From Clostridia bacterium (lineage in GTDB: Bacteria; Bacillota; Clostridia; Christensenellales; Aristaeellaceae), in assembly GCA_017447185.1 (NCBI GenBank), contig JAFSOC010000024.1, positions 1 to 64,000 on the forward strand: 64,000 nt of DNA. Direction: 5' to 3'. Positions 51,928-59,974 of this stretch are shown in pieces; within the stretch, counting starts at the first letter, position 1; the number at the start of each line of letters is the position of its first letter. Below the pieces are notes generated by a model. The model did not search any database. It saw nothing but the letters and a program-made list of their open reading frames with translations, and was not told where the DNA came from. The translations under genes were made by a program, and so were the position numbers.

Positions 51928-52523
51928 TCGTCCGTACCTCCATCAAAAACCGGATAACCAAGCTTTTTGAGCAGTCTGCGGACACTCTCCAAGGTCAGCG
52001 GCTTGACCATGAATCCACAGGCATCAGTTCCCCATGCATCGAGGGCATAGTCGGGATAGGCGGTCAGATAGACCACCTTAGTGCAGGGATTGATTTCAAG
52101 CAACGCACGGCAGAGATCAAGTCCGCTGGCTGTTCCCATCTCGATATCCAGAACAGCCAGGTCAATCCGGTTCGCTTTTGCGTATTCAATTGCCTCCTGT
52201 GGCCAGTTAAAGCCTACGATCGCAGCGTTCGGCACAACCTCCTCCAGAATCAACAGACTGTAGGAGAGGATAGCCTTGTTGTCATCCACCATGATGATGT
52301 TGAGCGATTTGTCGCTCTCGACCGCGGAAGAAAGAAGGGTGCCGACGTCCACCTCCAGGATCTTGGACAAACGGGTAATCATAGCGGCGTCTGGCAGACG
52401 GATGCCGTTTTCCCATCGGGCGATTGTGGACTTGTTGACAAACATTTGACTTGCCAGCTGACTCTGCGAAAGACCTTTCTCTTTCCTCAGCTTTCTCAAT
52501 GTTTCCGCAAACAGGGTGTTCAT
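51924..52523 (-). CDS. Response regulator with N-terminal XRE HTH and C-terminal REC
   Basis: The 199-residue protein has a Cro/C1-type helix-turn-helix at 8-62 (GLSQSQLASQMFVNKSTIARW) and a receiver domain at 74-190 with Asp80/Asp81, phospho-acceptor Asp126 in LAVLDIEMG, Thr154 and Lys174. This order is the reverse of most response regulators, which have REC first, and kinases of the LytS type usually pair with REC-LytTR or REC-AraC proteins. It would bind DNA through the XRE domain, probably in the 190-base gap upstream. Translation is coupled to the kinase. The start at 52523 has only a distant AAAGG. Confidence 0.9.
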   Translation of the reverse strand: MNTLFAETLRKLRKEKGLSQSQLASQMFVNKSTIARWENGIRLPDAAMITRLSKILEVDVGTLLSSAVESDKSLNIIMVDDNKAILSYSLLILEEVVPNAAIVGFNWPQEAIEYAKANRIDLAVLDIEMGTASGLDLCRALLEINPCTKVVYLTAYPDYALDAWGTDACGFMVKPLTLESVRRLLKKLGYPVFDGGTDE

Positions 52524-52550
52524 GGCAATGCAACCCGCCTTTCTTTAAAA

Positions 52551-52579
52551 ATTGTAATCAAATGCATTTCTTCAATCAA
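52551..52579 (-). promoter_or_regulatory. Promoter of the HTH-REC/kinase operon
   Basis: TTGATT (52574-52579) and TACAAT (52551-52556) are 17 bp apart on the minus strand. In the same gap GTTTCC-ATTCT-GGAAAC (52598-52614 region) is a perfect 6-bp dyad, a candidate operator. On the plus strand TTGACT near 52620 with CAAAAT 18 bp later may start the lipoprotein message. Confidence 0.6.
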
Positions 52580-52715
52580 GTGCGTAGAAAAACGCAGAGT
52601 TTCCATTCTGGAAACCCCGCTTGACTGCAGAACGGCAAAATCTGCAAAATAACAGTACATAAAACAAAAAGGATGCGGGATGAAATACCCGCCTCCCCAA
52701 ATAAGGAGGACTACC

Positions 52716-54656
52716 ATGGAAAAATTAACTTTGGTATTGGCTGTAATCTGCATTGCAGTCTTTAGTCTGATGAGCTGCGCAATGGCAGAGACCGGCACTG
52801 CGGGGAATGCGCCTGACTATTCACAGGAGAGCAGCTGGTTACAGATTCCTGAAATCACAAAGGATGTCGACACATTTTACATCTACTCGACTGCGTATAT
52901 CGAATCAAGCTTCAAAGAAGGTTCCCCCGATTATGCAACGCTTGACAACGAGGAGATGATTGCGGGCGCGATAGGCGAATACGTGACGAACGCAAGCGTG
53001 TTCGAGGATTCTACCAACGTGTTCGTGCCATTCTACCGCCAGGCCGGTATGCGGTTTGCCGGAGAAATAAGTGCAAAAACCGGTGACATCGACGCAGCGC
53101 TCTCCGGCATATCCTACAATGATATCAGTGCGGCGCTCGACTGTTTCTTTGAGAACTATAATAACGGCCGTCCGTTCATCATCGCGGGACACAGCCAGGG
53201 TTCGGCCATGGTCAAATATGTATTGAAAAACTATTTCAAGGAGCATCCCGAGTACTATAAGCGTATGGTCGCAGCCTATCCTATCGGCTACGCCGTCACG
53301 AAGGAGGACCTCGAAGCAAACCCGCACCTGAAGTTTGCCACCGGCGAGAGCGATACGGGCGTGATTATCAGCTGGAATACTGAAGGTCCGAAGAACGTGG
53401 AGGAAAATGCTCATAACGCAGTGGTATTGCCGAATGCGATATGCATCAATCCTCTCAATTGGAAACTCGATGACACTTATGCATCGGCCGACGAGAACAT
53501 GGGTTCTCTCGTGCTCAATGAGAAAACCGGCGAGTATGAGATCGGCGATGTCGGAGCGGACGCACAGTTGATCCTCGACAGAGGTGTGATACTGACGCAT
53601 GCCAAAGCTACCCCCGTCGAGCTCACCGATTACTTCGGCCCGGAAAGCTTCCATGATGACGACTACACATTCTATTACAACAACATCAAGGACAATGTGG
53701 CAAAGCGCATCGCGGCCTATAAGGCTGATGCCGTAGACGCTCCGGACTATTCCAATGCAGCCTGCTGGGCTCAGATTCCGGAAATCACGAAGGAAGTGGA
53801 CACATTCTTCGTCTACCCGACGGAATACATGGCCGCAAACGAAGGCGATCCCGATTACGCCCCACTCGACAATCCCGAGATGATCGAAGGCGTACAGTTT
53901 GATAAACTGGCTCTGGCCAGCGTGTATGAAGATGCCACCAATGTATTCATGCCGTACTATCGCCAGGCAGGCATGATGTACGCGGCAGCGGTAGGAAAAG
54001 AGACCGGTGACCCGCGCGCAGCATTTGCCACAATTCCCTACAGCGATATAACCGCCGCTCTTGACTACTACTTTGAACACTACAACAACGGACGCCCATT
54101 CATTATCGCAGGCCACAGCCAGGGTTCCGGCATTGTAAGCCTGGTACTGGCGGGCTACTTCAAGGAGCATCCCGAGTACTGCGAGCGCATGGTCGCGGCC
54201 TATGTCATCGGCTTTGCCATTACAAAGGATTACCTCGAGGCCAATCCGCACCTGAAGTTCGCCGCAGAGGAAAGCGACACGGGCGTCATCATCAGCTGGA
54301 ACACCGAGGGCCCCAGGAATATAGAGGAAAACGCCTCGAACGCGGTTCTGCTGCCAAATGCCATCAGCATTAACCCGCTGAACTGGAAGCTGGACGAGAC
54401 TTATGCGCCGGCAAGTGAAAATCTGGGCTCTTTCGTACTGAACGAAAAAACCGGCAAATACGAGATCGGAGACATCGGTGCGGACGCGCAGGTAGTTCTC
54501 AGCCGCGGCTCGATTCTGACGAACGCCAATTCCGAACCTGTGGGAGGAGACGTCTTCGGCCCGCAGAGCTTTCACAACGGCGACTATACGTTCTATTACA
54601 ACAACATCAAGGATAACGTGGCTAAGCGTGTCGCAGCTTATATGGCTGACAAATAA
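52716..54656 (+). CDS. Lipoprotein with two tandem DUF3089 hydrolase domains
   Basis: The 646-residue protein has a lipoprotein signal (FSLMSC, Cys21) and two homologous alpha/beta-hydrolase units, about 33-339 and 342-646. Each has the nucleophile elbow AGHSQGS (Ser160 and Ser468), a DVDTFYIYSTAYI / EVDTFFVYPTEYM start and the GVIISWNTEGP block. The halves share well over half of their residues, so an internal duplication took place. DUF3089 members are lipase/esterase-like; the substrate is unknown. AAGGAGGA precedes the ATG at 52716; an upstream in-frame ATG at 52680 would bury the signal. A terminator follows. The codon use seems less G/C-ending than in the neighbouring operons. Confidence 0.88.
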   Translation: MEKLTLVLAVICIAVFSLMSCAMAETGTAGNAPDYSQESSWLQIPEITKDVDTFYIYSTAYIESSFKEGSPDYATLDNEEMIAGAIGEYVTNASVFEDSTNVFVPFYRQAGMRFAGEISAKTGDIDAALSGISYNDISAALDCFFENYNNGRPFIIAGHSQGSAMVKYVLKNYFKEHPEYYKRMVAAYPIGYAVTKEDLEANPHLKFATGESDTGVIISWNTEGPKNVEENAHNAVVLPNAICINPLNWKLDDTYASADENMGSLVLNEKTGEYEIGDVGADAQLILDRGVILTHAKATPVELTDYFGPESFHDDDYTFYYNNIKDNVAKRIAAYKADAVDAPDYSNAACWAQIPEITKEVDTFFVYPTEYMAANEGDPDYAPLDNPEMIEGVQFDKLALASVYEDATNVFMPYYRQAGMMYAAAVGKETGDPRAAFATIPYSDITAALDYYFEHYNNGRPFIIAGHSQGSGIVSLVLAGYFKEHPEYCERMVAAYVIGFAITKDYLEANPHLKFAAEESDTGVIISWNTEGPRNIEENASNAVLLPNAISINPLNWKLDETYAPASENLGSFVLNEKTGKYEIGDIGADAQVVLSRGSILTNANSEPVGGDVFGPQSFHNGDYTFYYNNIKDNVAKRVAAYMADK

Positions 54657-54696
54657 CACCCGCATCCTTGAAATAATTATCCTCCGCTGAGTACAG

Positions 54697-54732
54697 AAAC
54701 TCCCTGCCGGAATTGCCGGCGGGGAGTTTTTT
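54697..54732 (+). terminator. Terminator of the DUF3089 gene
   Basis: AAACTCCCTGCCGG (54697-54710) pairs with 54716-54729 with one G-U pair around a 5-base loop and runs into TTTTTT. Confidence 0.88.
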
Positions 54733-54758
54733 GACTTTTCCGGAGAAAAGATAACTGC

Positions 54759-54877
54759 GCTTCCGGTCCTGGGCGCAGATCGCGGTGAAACTGAACTATA
54801 CGGAGCGATATGTGCACATGAAACACGGGGCAGGGCTCCGGGCGGTGCAGGAGAGGTTGGATGAGAGAAAAGCATGA
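54759..54877 (+). repeat. 119-bp repeat, copy 2: gene-tail fragment
   Basis: This is the partner of the segment at 50471, in the same orientation, with the same open frame ending at TGA (NYTERYVHMKHGAG then LRAVQERLDERKA). Like copy 1 it follows a terminator directly. The toxin-antitoxin promoter starts 7 bases after it. Confidence 0.75.
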
Positions 54878-54883
54878 AAACTC

Positions 54884-54912
54884 TTGACTTACCCTATTAT
54901 TTAGGGTATCCT
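54884..54912 (+). promoter_or_regulatory. Toxin-antitoxin promoter with operator palindrome
   Basis: TTGACT (54884-54889) and TATCCT (54907-54912) are 17 bp apart. TACCCTA (54890-54896) and TAGGGTA (54902-54908) form a perfect palindrome with a 5-base centre that fills the spacer, as expected for autorepression by the antitoxin complex. Confidence 0.82.
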
Positions 54913-54931
54913 TTATGCGGAGACGATGCGA

Positions 54932-55291
54932 ATGGATCCCGTGTCCCGTATGTTTATTGAGTTACCCAGCTTCCGATTAAGATGGAAAAATCTTGGTCTG
55001 AGTGACGATGATTTGAAAAATCTGGAGAAGGAACTGCTGGATGATCCGAAGATTGGAGACGTGTTACAGGGAACCGGCGGTGTTCGCAAAATGCGCTTTT
55101 CCTTTCCACATCGCGGGAAAAGCGGCAGCGTCCGGGTAATCTATGTGGATTTTGAAGTATATGAGCGAATTTATCTGATCACTGCCTTCCAGAAGGCTGA
55201 CCAGGGAAACCTGAGCAAAGCGGAGCGCAATGATCTGAAGAAACTTGTTGAATTTCTGGAGCTGGAATTGGAAAGGAATGAACTGCTATGA
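54932..55291 (+). CDS. RelE/HigB-family toxin
   Basis: The protein of 119 residues has the RelE-type fold: a KMRFSFPHRGKSGSVRVIY core with the basic residues of the active site, then ERIYLITAFQKADQGNLSKAERNDLKKL, which is typical of HigB-like RelE toxins. Such toxins cleave mRNA at the ribosome. I prefer the ATG at 54932, 9 bases after GGAG, to the one at 54926. The toxin gene comes first and the XRE antitoxin second, with a four-base overlap, which is the HigBA order. Confidence 0.85.
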   Translation: MDPVSRMFIELPSFRLRWKNLGLSDDDLKNLEKELLDDPKIGDVLQGTGGVRKMRFSFPHRGKSGSVRVIYVDFEVYERIYLITAFQKADQGNLSKAERNDLKKLVEFLELELERNELL

Positions 55292-55611
55292 GCAAACTGT
55301 ATGAAGATATCAAGAAGGGCCTGGAGGAAGCCATTGCCTTTGAGCAGGGCGATCCGGATGTTGTTTCCAAAACCGTCGTTCATAAAATGAAAGTAAATCC
55401 TGTCCCGGATTTTTCCCCGAATGAGATTCGGGAGATCCGGCTGAAATCGGCCATGACACAATCTGTTTTCGCTGCCTGTATCGGGGTTACCAAGAAGGCG
55501 GTGGAATCCTGGGAAGGCGGCAGAAGCCATCCGGATGGAGCTGCTCGCAGGACACTGTCCCTGATGAGCAGAAACCCGCATTTTGCGGAGACTAATGGAA
55601 TTCTGGAATAA
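55288..55611 (+). CDS. XRE-family antitoxin (HigA/NadS-like)
   Basis: The 107-residue protein has a C-terminal helix-turn-helix (EIREIRLKSAMTQSVFAACIG then VTKKAVESWEGG) and an N-terminal part that would cover the toxin. Its ATG overlaps the toxin stop (ATGA). It would neutralise the RelE-like toxin and repress the promoter at 54884 through the palindrome there. A weak hairpin (GATTCT/AGAATC) lies after the stop, between this gene and larC. Confidence 0.88.
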   Translation: MSKLYEDIKKGLEEAIAFEQGDPDVVSKTVVHKMKVNPVPDFSPNEIREIRLKSAMTQSVFAACIGVTKKAVESWEGGRSHPDGAARRTLSLMSRNPHFAETNGILE

Positions 55612-55666
55612 ACTGAGAGATCCCTGCTTTCACACCTGCAGAGTTCCTTGAGCGATTCTGACAGAA

Positions 55667-56989
55667 TCATTCTTCTTCCAGAAGAACCTTCTGGACGGCT
55701 TCCCGGACGGTTTTCAGGGGAACCCCGTGCTCCCGGGCAAGGGCCGCGAGATCTTCATATTCCGCTTTGGCCTTTTCCACGCCCATGCCGGAAGCAACTT
55801 TGATCCGGACCTCGCCGTATTCAGTACGGACGGTCCGGATTTCACGTTTCAGGATGTACCGCTTCAGGTCCTGGCGGCGGACGCCCAGGGTGGTGGTATG
55901 CTTCATGACCAGGCCGGCCAGCTTGTCCGCGTTATCCGGACTGCAGATGACGGACAGCAGGATCCCCGGACGGCTCTTTTTCATGCCGATGGTTGTCGTA
56001 TACACGTCAAAGGCGCCGGCGGCAAACAGCTGCTCCATGGCAAAACCGATTTCCTCACCGGTCATGTCGTCCAGATTGCAGTCCAGGCGGACAACCGGCT
56101 CCCGCCGGGCTTCCGATTCTCCCAGGAAGGCGCGGACGCAGTTGGCCTGCTCAAAGTCCTTTTTGCCCATGCCGTAGCCGATGGCTTTCACAGTCATCAC
56201 CGGGCGTTCGCCGAAAGCGGAAACGAAATGCTTCAGGAGCGCGGCACCGGTGGGGGTGCAAAGCTCGCCTTTCACAGGCCCCGCCAGGGAGGGAATGCCC
56301 TGCAGGATCAGGGCGGTGGCCGGCGCGGGCACCGGCAGGATGCCATGGGCACAGTGGACATGGCCGCTGCCTGTGACCACCGGGGAAGCCAGCACCTGAT
56401 CCGGGGAAAGGATTTCCATCAGTATGCAGACGCCGATGACATCCGCCACGGCGTCCATGGTGCCGACCTCATGGAAATGGATCTTTGTCACCGGGCGGCC
56501 GTGGACCTTGCTTTCTGCATCCGCGATCAGGGCATAAACAGCCTTGGCATCCGCCTTCACGCGGGTGGAAACATCCAGGGAATCGATCAGCTTATTGATA
56601 TCCTTCAACGAAGTATGAAAATGGTGGTCATGGTCATGGTCATGGTCAGGCCCGTGCTCATGTTCATGCTCATGTTCGTGATGGTGCTCATGTTCATGTT
56701 CGTGTTCATGATGATGGTCATGCTCATGCTCATGTTCGTGATGATGGTCATGGTCATGATGAGAATCCGCGTCCAGGGATTCTTCCTCCACACCGTCCAC
56801 GGTCACACGCATATGCGTGCCGGTGATGCCGCATTTCACGGAAGGCTCGCAGTCCACATGTACACCGGGCAGCCACAGGGAGTTCATCTGATCGATGAAG
56901 GCCTGTTTGTCTTCTGTCAGTTCCAGCAGGGCGGCGGTGAGCATATCGCCCGCGGCGCCCATATTGCATTCGAGATAAAGCGTTTTCAT
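55667..56989 (-). CDS. larC: LarC nickel-pincer cofactor cyclometallase
   Basis: The 440-residue protein matches LarC, which inserts nickel into the pyridinium thio-acid cofactor of lactate racemase and related enzymes. Family blocks are present: NMGAAGDMLTAALLEL at the start, KIHFHEVGTMDAVADVIG near 170, a CTPTGAALL segment near 245 and LDCNLDDMTGEEIG near 300. Residues 77-125 are an almost pure His/Glu/Asp run, a probable nickel store that is longer than I expect. The gene is a single frame; in some lactobacilli LarC is made by programmed frameshift. LarA, LarB and LarE are not in the window. It is 13 bases after the ECF gene, in one operon. Confidence 0.92.
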   Translation of the reverse strand: MKTLYLECNMGAAGDMLTAALLELTEDKQAFIDQMNSLWLPGVHVDCEPSVKCGITGTHMRVTVDGVEEESLDADSHHDHDHHHEHEHEHDHHHEHEHEHEHHHEHEHEHEHGPDHDHDHDHHFHTSLKDINKLIDSLDVSTRVKADAKAVYALIADAESKVHGRPVTKIHFHEVGTMDAVADVIGVCILMEILSPDQVLASPVVTGSGHVHCAHGILPVPAPATALILQGIPSLAGPVKGELCTPTGAALLKHFVSAFGERPVMTVKAIGYGMGKKDFEQANCVRAFLGESEARREPVVRLDCNLDDMTGEEIGFAMEQLFAAGAFDVYTTTIGMKKSRPGILLSVICSPDNADKLAGLVMKHTTTLGVRRQDLKRYILKREIRTVRTEYGEVRIKVASGMGVEKAKAEYEDLAALAREHGVPLKTVREAVQKVLLEEE

Positions 56990-57002
56990 CGGTACAGCCT
57001 CC

Positions 57003-57536
57003 TTATTTATTCAGGGAAAGCCCTGCTTTCTCCAGGACGATGACCAGCAGCGGGACCAGCACCAGATGGAGAATGATCCCGGGGACCGCGTTGGTGAAGG
57101 CACCGGCCAGGAAAAGCGCCCAGGTGAAGCTCTGACCGCTGAGGCCGGCGAGAATCAGGCGGGCGATGCCCCACACGGCGCGGCCCAGCAGCATTGCGAC
57201 GACAATCGTGATATAGACGCTGGACTTCCGGCGGGGAAGGATTTTATACAACAGGCCGGAAACTGCACCGTAGGTCGCCAGTTCGAAGGACATGGCAACG
57301 GCACCGGGGAACATAGCCGGCATTCCGAAGATTACGGAGCGCAGAAGCGGAGAGATCAGGCCGACGGCCAGGCCCCAGGGCCAGCCGCACAGGAAACCGC
57401 ACAGCAGGGCCGGAATATGCATGGGAGACAGGGCGGAACCGATCTGCGGGATCTGTCCGGTGAGAAAGGGAAGAACCATGGCCAGCGCCAGGAACAGCGC
57501 GGAATAGGTCAGTTTTCTGATCTGGAGGGATGTCAT
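57003..57536 (-). CDS. ECF transporter S component
   Basis: The protein of 177 residues has six membrane helices and the S-component pattern, starting with a short Arg-containing stretch (IRKLTYSALFLALAMVLPFL) that fits the ECF docking AxxxA region, followed by ALSPMHIPALLCGFLCG. S components bind a vitamin and use a shared energy module. Because it heads the larC operon, a precursor of the nickel-pincer cofactor such as nicotinate is plausible; this is only inferred. I chose the ATG at 57536, 9 bases after AAGGAG, over one at 57566. Confidence 0.78.
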   Translation of the reverse strand: MTSLQIRKLTYSALFLALAMVLPFLTGQIPQIGSALSPMHIPALLCGFLCGWPWGLAVGLISPLLRSVIFGMPAMFPGAVAMSFELATYGAVSGLLYKILPRRKSSVYITIVVAMLLGRAVWGIARLILAGLSGQSFTWALFLAGAFTNAVPGIILHLVLVPLLVIVLEKAGLSLNK

Positions 57537-57568
57537 CAGTTTTTTTCTCCTTGGGTTTTGATGCATCT

Positions 57569-57599
57569 ATGATAAACCTTAAAGCAAACTCAAAGTCAA
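57569..57599 (-). promoter_or_regulatory. MerR-type promoter of the ECF-larC operon
   Basis: TTGACT (57594-57599) and TATCAT (57569-57574) are 19 bp apart on the minus strand. The spacer holds a dyad, ACTTTGAG-TTTG-CTTTAAGGT. A 19-bp spacer filled by such a dyad is the mark of promoters activated by MerR-family regulators. No merR gene is in the window. Confidence 0.6.
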
Positions 57600-57686
57600 G
57601 ACCTGAAGTATCGCAGGATGTATAAAGTGACGGTAGCTCCACTTACACAATCTGCCCAAAGATCTGAAGCAGATCACCGATACCTA

Positions 57687-58097
57687 TCAAAGGTCTTTTT
57701 CCGCGTATGGTTTATTCCAGGAACCAATTTCGATCAGATTCCCCTCCGGATCCGCAATATAGCAGGTTCTCTGACCCCACGGTTCCGTTTCCGGTTCCAG
57801 AACTGGTTTCGCGCCGTTTGCAACAGCATTCCTGAACGCAGCATCCACTTCCTCAAATGTGTCCACATAGAGGGCGATCTCGGAATGCCCGTTCAATCCC
57901 TTCACATAGTCATACCTGTGATGTGTCATTTCTTCAAAGTCTTTTCTGCCGTACAGCAGGAACAATGTCCCGTCCTTTACAAGATACACATTTGAACTGT
58001 TTTCTGGTTCCCTGATTTCAAAACCAAGCACATCCCGGTAAAAACGGATCATCGTTGCCATATCGTTTACCAAAAGACCAAAGCCGTCTAATCTCAT
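57687..58097 (-). CDS. VOC-family (glyoxalase-like) protein
   Basis: The 136-residue protein has the paired beta-alpha-beta-beta-beta modules of the vicinal oxygen chelate fold: FYRDVLGFEIREPENSS in the first module and IADPEGNLIEIGSW in the second, with Glu at the C-terminal metal position. Members isomerise, hydrolyse or simply bind small substrates; the role here is unknown. I chose the ATG at 58097, after AGGAGG, over one at 58112. It follows the truncated HAD gene and precedes the larC promoter. Confidence 0.85.
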   Translation of the reverse strand: MRLDGFGLLVNDMATMIRFYRDVLGFEIREPENSSNVYLVKDGTLFLLYGRKDFEEMTHHRYDYVKGLNGHSEIALYVDTFEEVDAAFRNAVANGAKPVLEPETEPWGQRTCYIADPEGNLIEIGSWNKPYAEKDL

Positions 58098-58127
58098 GTT
58101 TTCCTCCTGCAACTTTCTGGCTGAGCT

Positions 58128-58382
58128 TCAGATCAGTTCCCTCAGATCCCTGATCTTCAAAAAAGATGTCTCCACATCAGTCTCCGGATTGGCGGCAATC
58201 AGGATGGGCATAATCCCCAGGACAGCTGCGCCTTCCAGGTTCCGAACGCTGTCATCGACGAAGACCGTTTCCTCGGCTGGAACGCCGCTTTTACCCAGCG
58301 CGTCCATATACATTCGACTGTCTGGTTTGAATACGCCCAGGTTACAGCTGAATGTCCGAATGGAAAAGAAATGGGATGTGCA
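58128..58382 (-). pseudogene. HAD-superfamily hydrolase, 5'-truncated
   Basis: The frame FFSIRTFSCNLGVFKPDSRM, then DALGKSGVPAEETVFVDDS and NLEGAAVLGI, is the C-terminal half of a HAD subfamily IA phosphatase (motif III Lys and motif IV Asp-Asp). The N-terminal half with the nucleophile DxD is missing. The frame begins exactly at the stop codon of the AlbA_2 gene at 58383, so the 5' half was replaced when that gene arrived. The remaining piece can start at 58313 but lacks the active-site Asp, so it should be inactive. Confidence 0.78.
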
Positions 58383-59957
58383 TCATGACAAGAATCTGTA
58401 CTTCCCCTTCCCGGCACCTTCAACCGGAGCAATCAGTTTTAATTCTTCGAACAGTTTCCGGATATATGATGTTGCGGTCACGCCTGAGCAGTTCAAAATC
58501 CGGGCAACTCGTGAATTTCCAAACACTTCTGTTCTGATTTCTTCATAGATTCTGATCAGGTTATGTTTAACACGCTCCGTATAGCCTGAAGAATTGATTA
58601 TTTGCTTTATATCTTTGGATTCACTATGAATCCAAAGATTTTCCTTTGCTTTCGAACCTTTCTTTATTTGGTCATATTCACTGTTCACCGGGATAACCAC
58701 GGATGTGACATTATCATTTCCATCAAACAACTTATAATACAGCTCCGGAGAATGGTTTTCAGCCATGGCACGCTTTGCTTCACCGATTCCGGTTCCAAAG
58801 GATTCAATAATCCCAAGCTGTTTGAACATATCCCTTATTTCAGGATTTTCAGTATCCCGTTCATTGAAATATGCCCTTTCATTCAGATCACTGATTCTGA
58901 TTGGAGGAAGCGGCTTGTTGTAATTCACGATATTGATCTGTTGCTCAGAAATATATACCTGTATTGGTTTTTCATTTTCATAGTTGTTATGTACAATCGC
59001 GTTAGCCACCAATTCCTCCACTGTCACAAAGGGAAAATTGGCAACCTTTCGATTCTCTGCTATATCATCTTCTCTGATTGTCAGTACATTCAGAAAATGA
59101 TCATTGATATAAGTCATGATTGAATGGTAAAGTTTCCAGACTGGGCCTTTGAACAGTTTTGACTCCATTTTTCGTTTTGTACCGAACATATCCACAATCA
59201 TTTCAACGTACGAATGCGGAATAAACTGCTCAGGATGATCTGAAAACATCAGTACCGCAAAGTTCCTCACTCTGCTTTCTGTCGGATCGTTTTTGTCCAG
59301 CAATCTCATCGCCCGGGCAATTTCAATCTTGCTCAACTGACCGGAAATCTGTCTTTCGCTGGTTACAGACAGGTATTCACGCATCAAATCCAGATTCAGA
59401 TCGTCAACAGTTGCATCAGTGCTCGCAATGGAGCTGAAATGAAAATGGGCAAACTTCCGGAGAAGATCATATTCCTCGTCCACCCTCGCCAATCTTGTAT
59501 CTGCTTCGATCCGGATATAACGCCCGGCTTTCAGGTTGATCTTTTTATCACGTTCCGCTTTCTCGCTGACCATGAACGGTCCGCCTGTCTGCCTTGGAAC
59601 GGCTATCAGAATATAATTTCTTCCCTCAAATTCATTTGCAATCAGTTCAAACGAAACATTTGGATACAGATATGAACGGAGGGCATTCAGAACATTTTTG
59701 TTTTTCTCAATGCTTCCCTTTGGCATTCCTGTTTCAGGAAGCTTTGGGGTCGCTTTATTCCGTTCATCATTCTCTTCTTCAATTCCCACAAAAAGATACT
59801 GCATATCATTATCGTAGTAGTTGTTCCCATAAGCACAAAGCGTTTTCAGAATCCTGTCTTTCTGATGCACAGACGCCTTGTATTCGATATATGAGCATTC
59901 AGCTGATCCTGCCCGTAAAATCTCGTTTGCCTGTTTCTTCACTCTTTCATAATCCAT
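58383..59957 (-). CDS. AlbA_2 (Schlafen-like) protein with C-terminal HATPase domain
   Basis: The protein of about 524 residues has an N-terminal AlbA_2/Schlafen-type domain (ECSYIEYKASVHQKDRI, YLFVGIEEEN) and a HATPase_c_4 region (VEELVANAIVHNNYEN, then IVNYNKPLPP and SFGTGIGEAKRA), followed by a winged-helix-like end (NSRVARILNCSGVTATSYIRKL). Such proteins, often called RecG-like or 'ATP-binding', are common accessory genes and appear in defence islands. The ATG at 59957 follows GGAGGG; an upstream ATG at 60023 lies in the promoter. Its stop joins a truncated HAD gene, and hsdR/hsdM lie on the other side, so it is probably part of an acquired block. Its role is unknown. Confidence 0.85.
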   Translation of the reverse strand: MDYERVKKQANEILRAGSAECSYIEYKASVHQKDRILKTLCAYGNNYYDNDMQYLFVGIEEENDERNKATPKLPETGMPKGSIEKNKNVLNALRSYLYPNVSFELIANEFEGRNYILIAVPRQTGGPFMVSEKAERDKKINLKAGRYIRIEADTRLARVDEEYDLLRKFAHFHFSSIASTDATVDDLNLDLMREYLSVTSERQISGQLSKIEIARAMRLLDKNDPTESRVRNFAVLMFSDHPEQFIPHSYVEMIVDMFGTKRKMESKLFKGPVWKLYHSIMTYINDHFLNVLTIREDDIAENRKVANFPFVTVEELVANAIVHNNYENEKPIQVYISEQQINIVNYNKPLPPIRISDLNERAYFNERDTENPEIRDMFKQLGIIESFGTGIGEAKRAMAENHSPELYYKLFDGNDNVTSVVIPVNSEYDQIKKGSKAKENLWIHSESKDIKQIINSSGYTERVKHNLIRIYEEIRTEVFGNSRVARILNCSGVTATSYIRKLFEELKLIAPVEGAGKGKYRFLS

Positions 59958-59974
59958 ATATGTTCCCTCCGTTA

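Noticed and set aside
52905-54875. 656-codon minus-strand frame opposite the DUF3089 gene
   Set aside because: It is a shadow of the duplicated gene; its apparent internal repeat only reflects the duplication on the other strand.
56615-56761. CRISPR-like or microsatellite array
   Set aside because: The period is short and the repeats are codons for His, Glu and Asp inside larC; there are no unique spacers.
58199-58432. Small minus-strand gene overlapping the HAD remnant
   Set aside because: It is the wrong frame of the same sequence; the HAD motifs read through in the frame ending at 58128.
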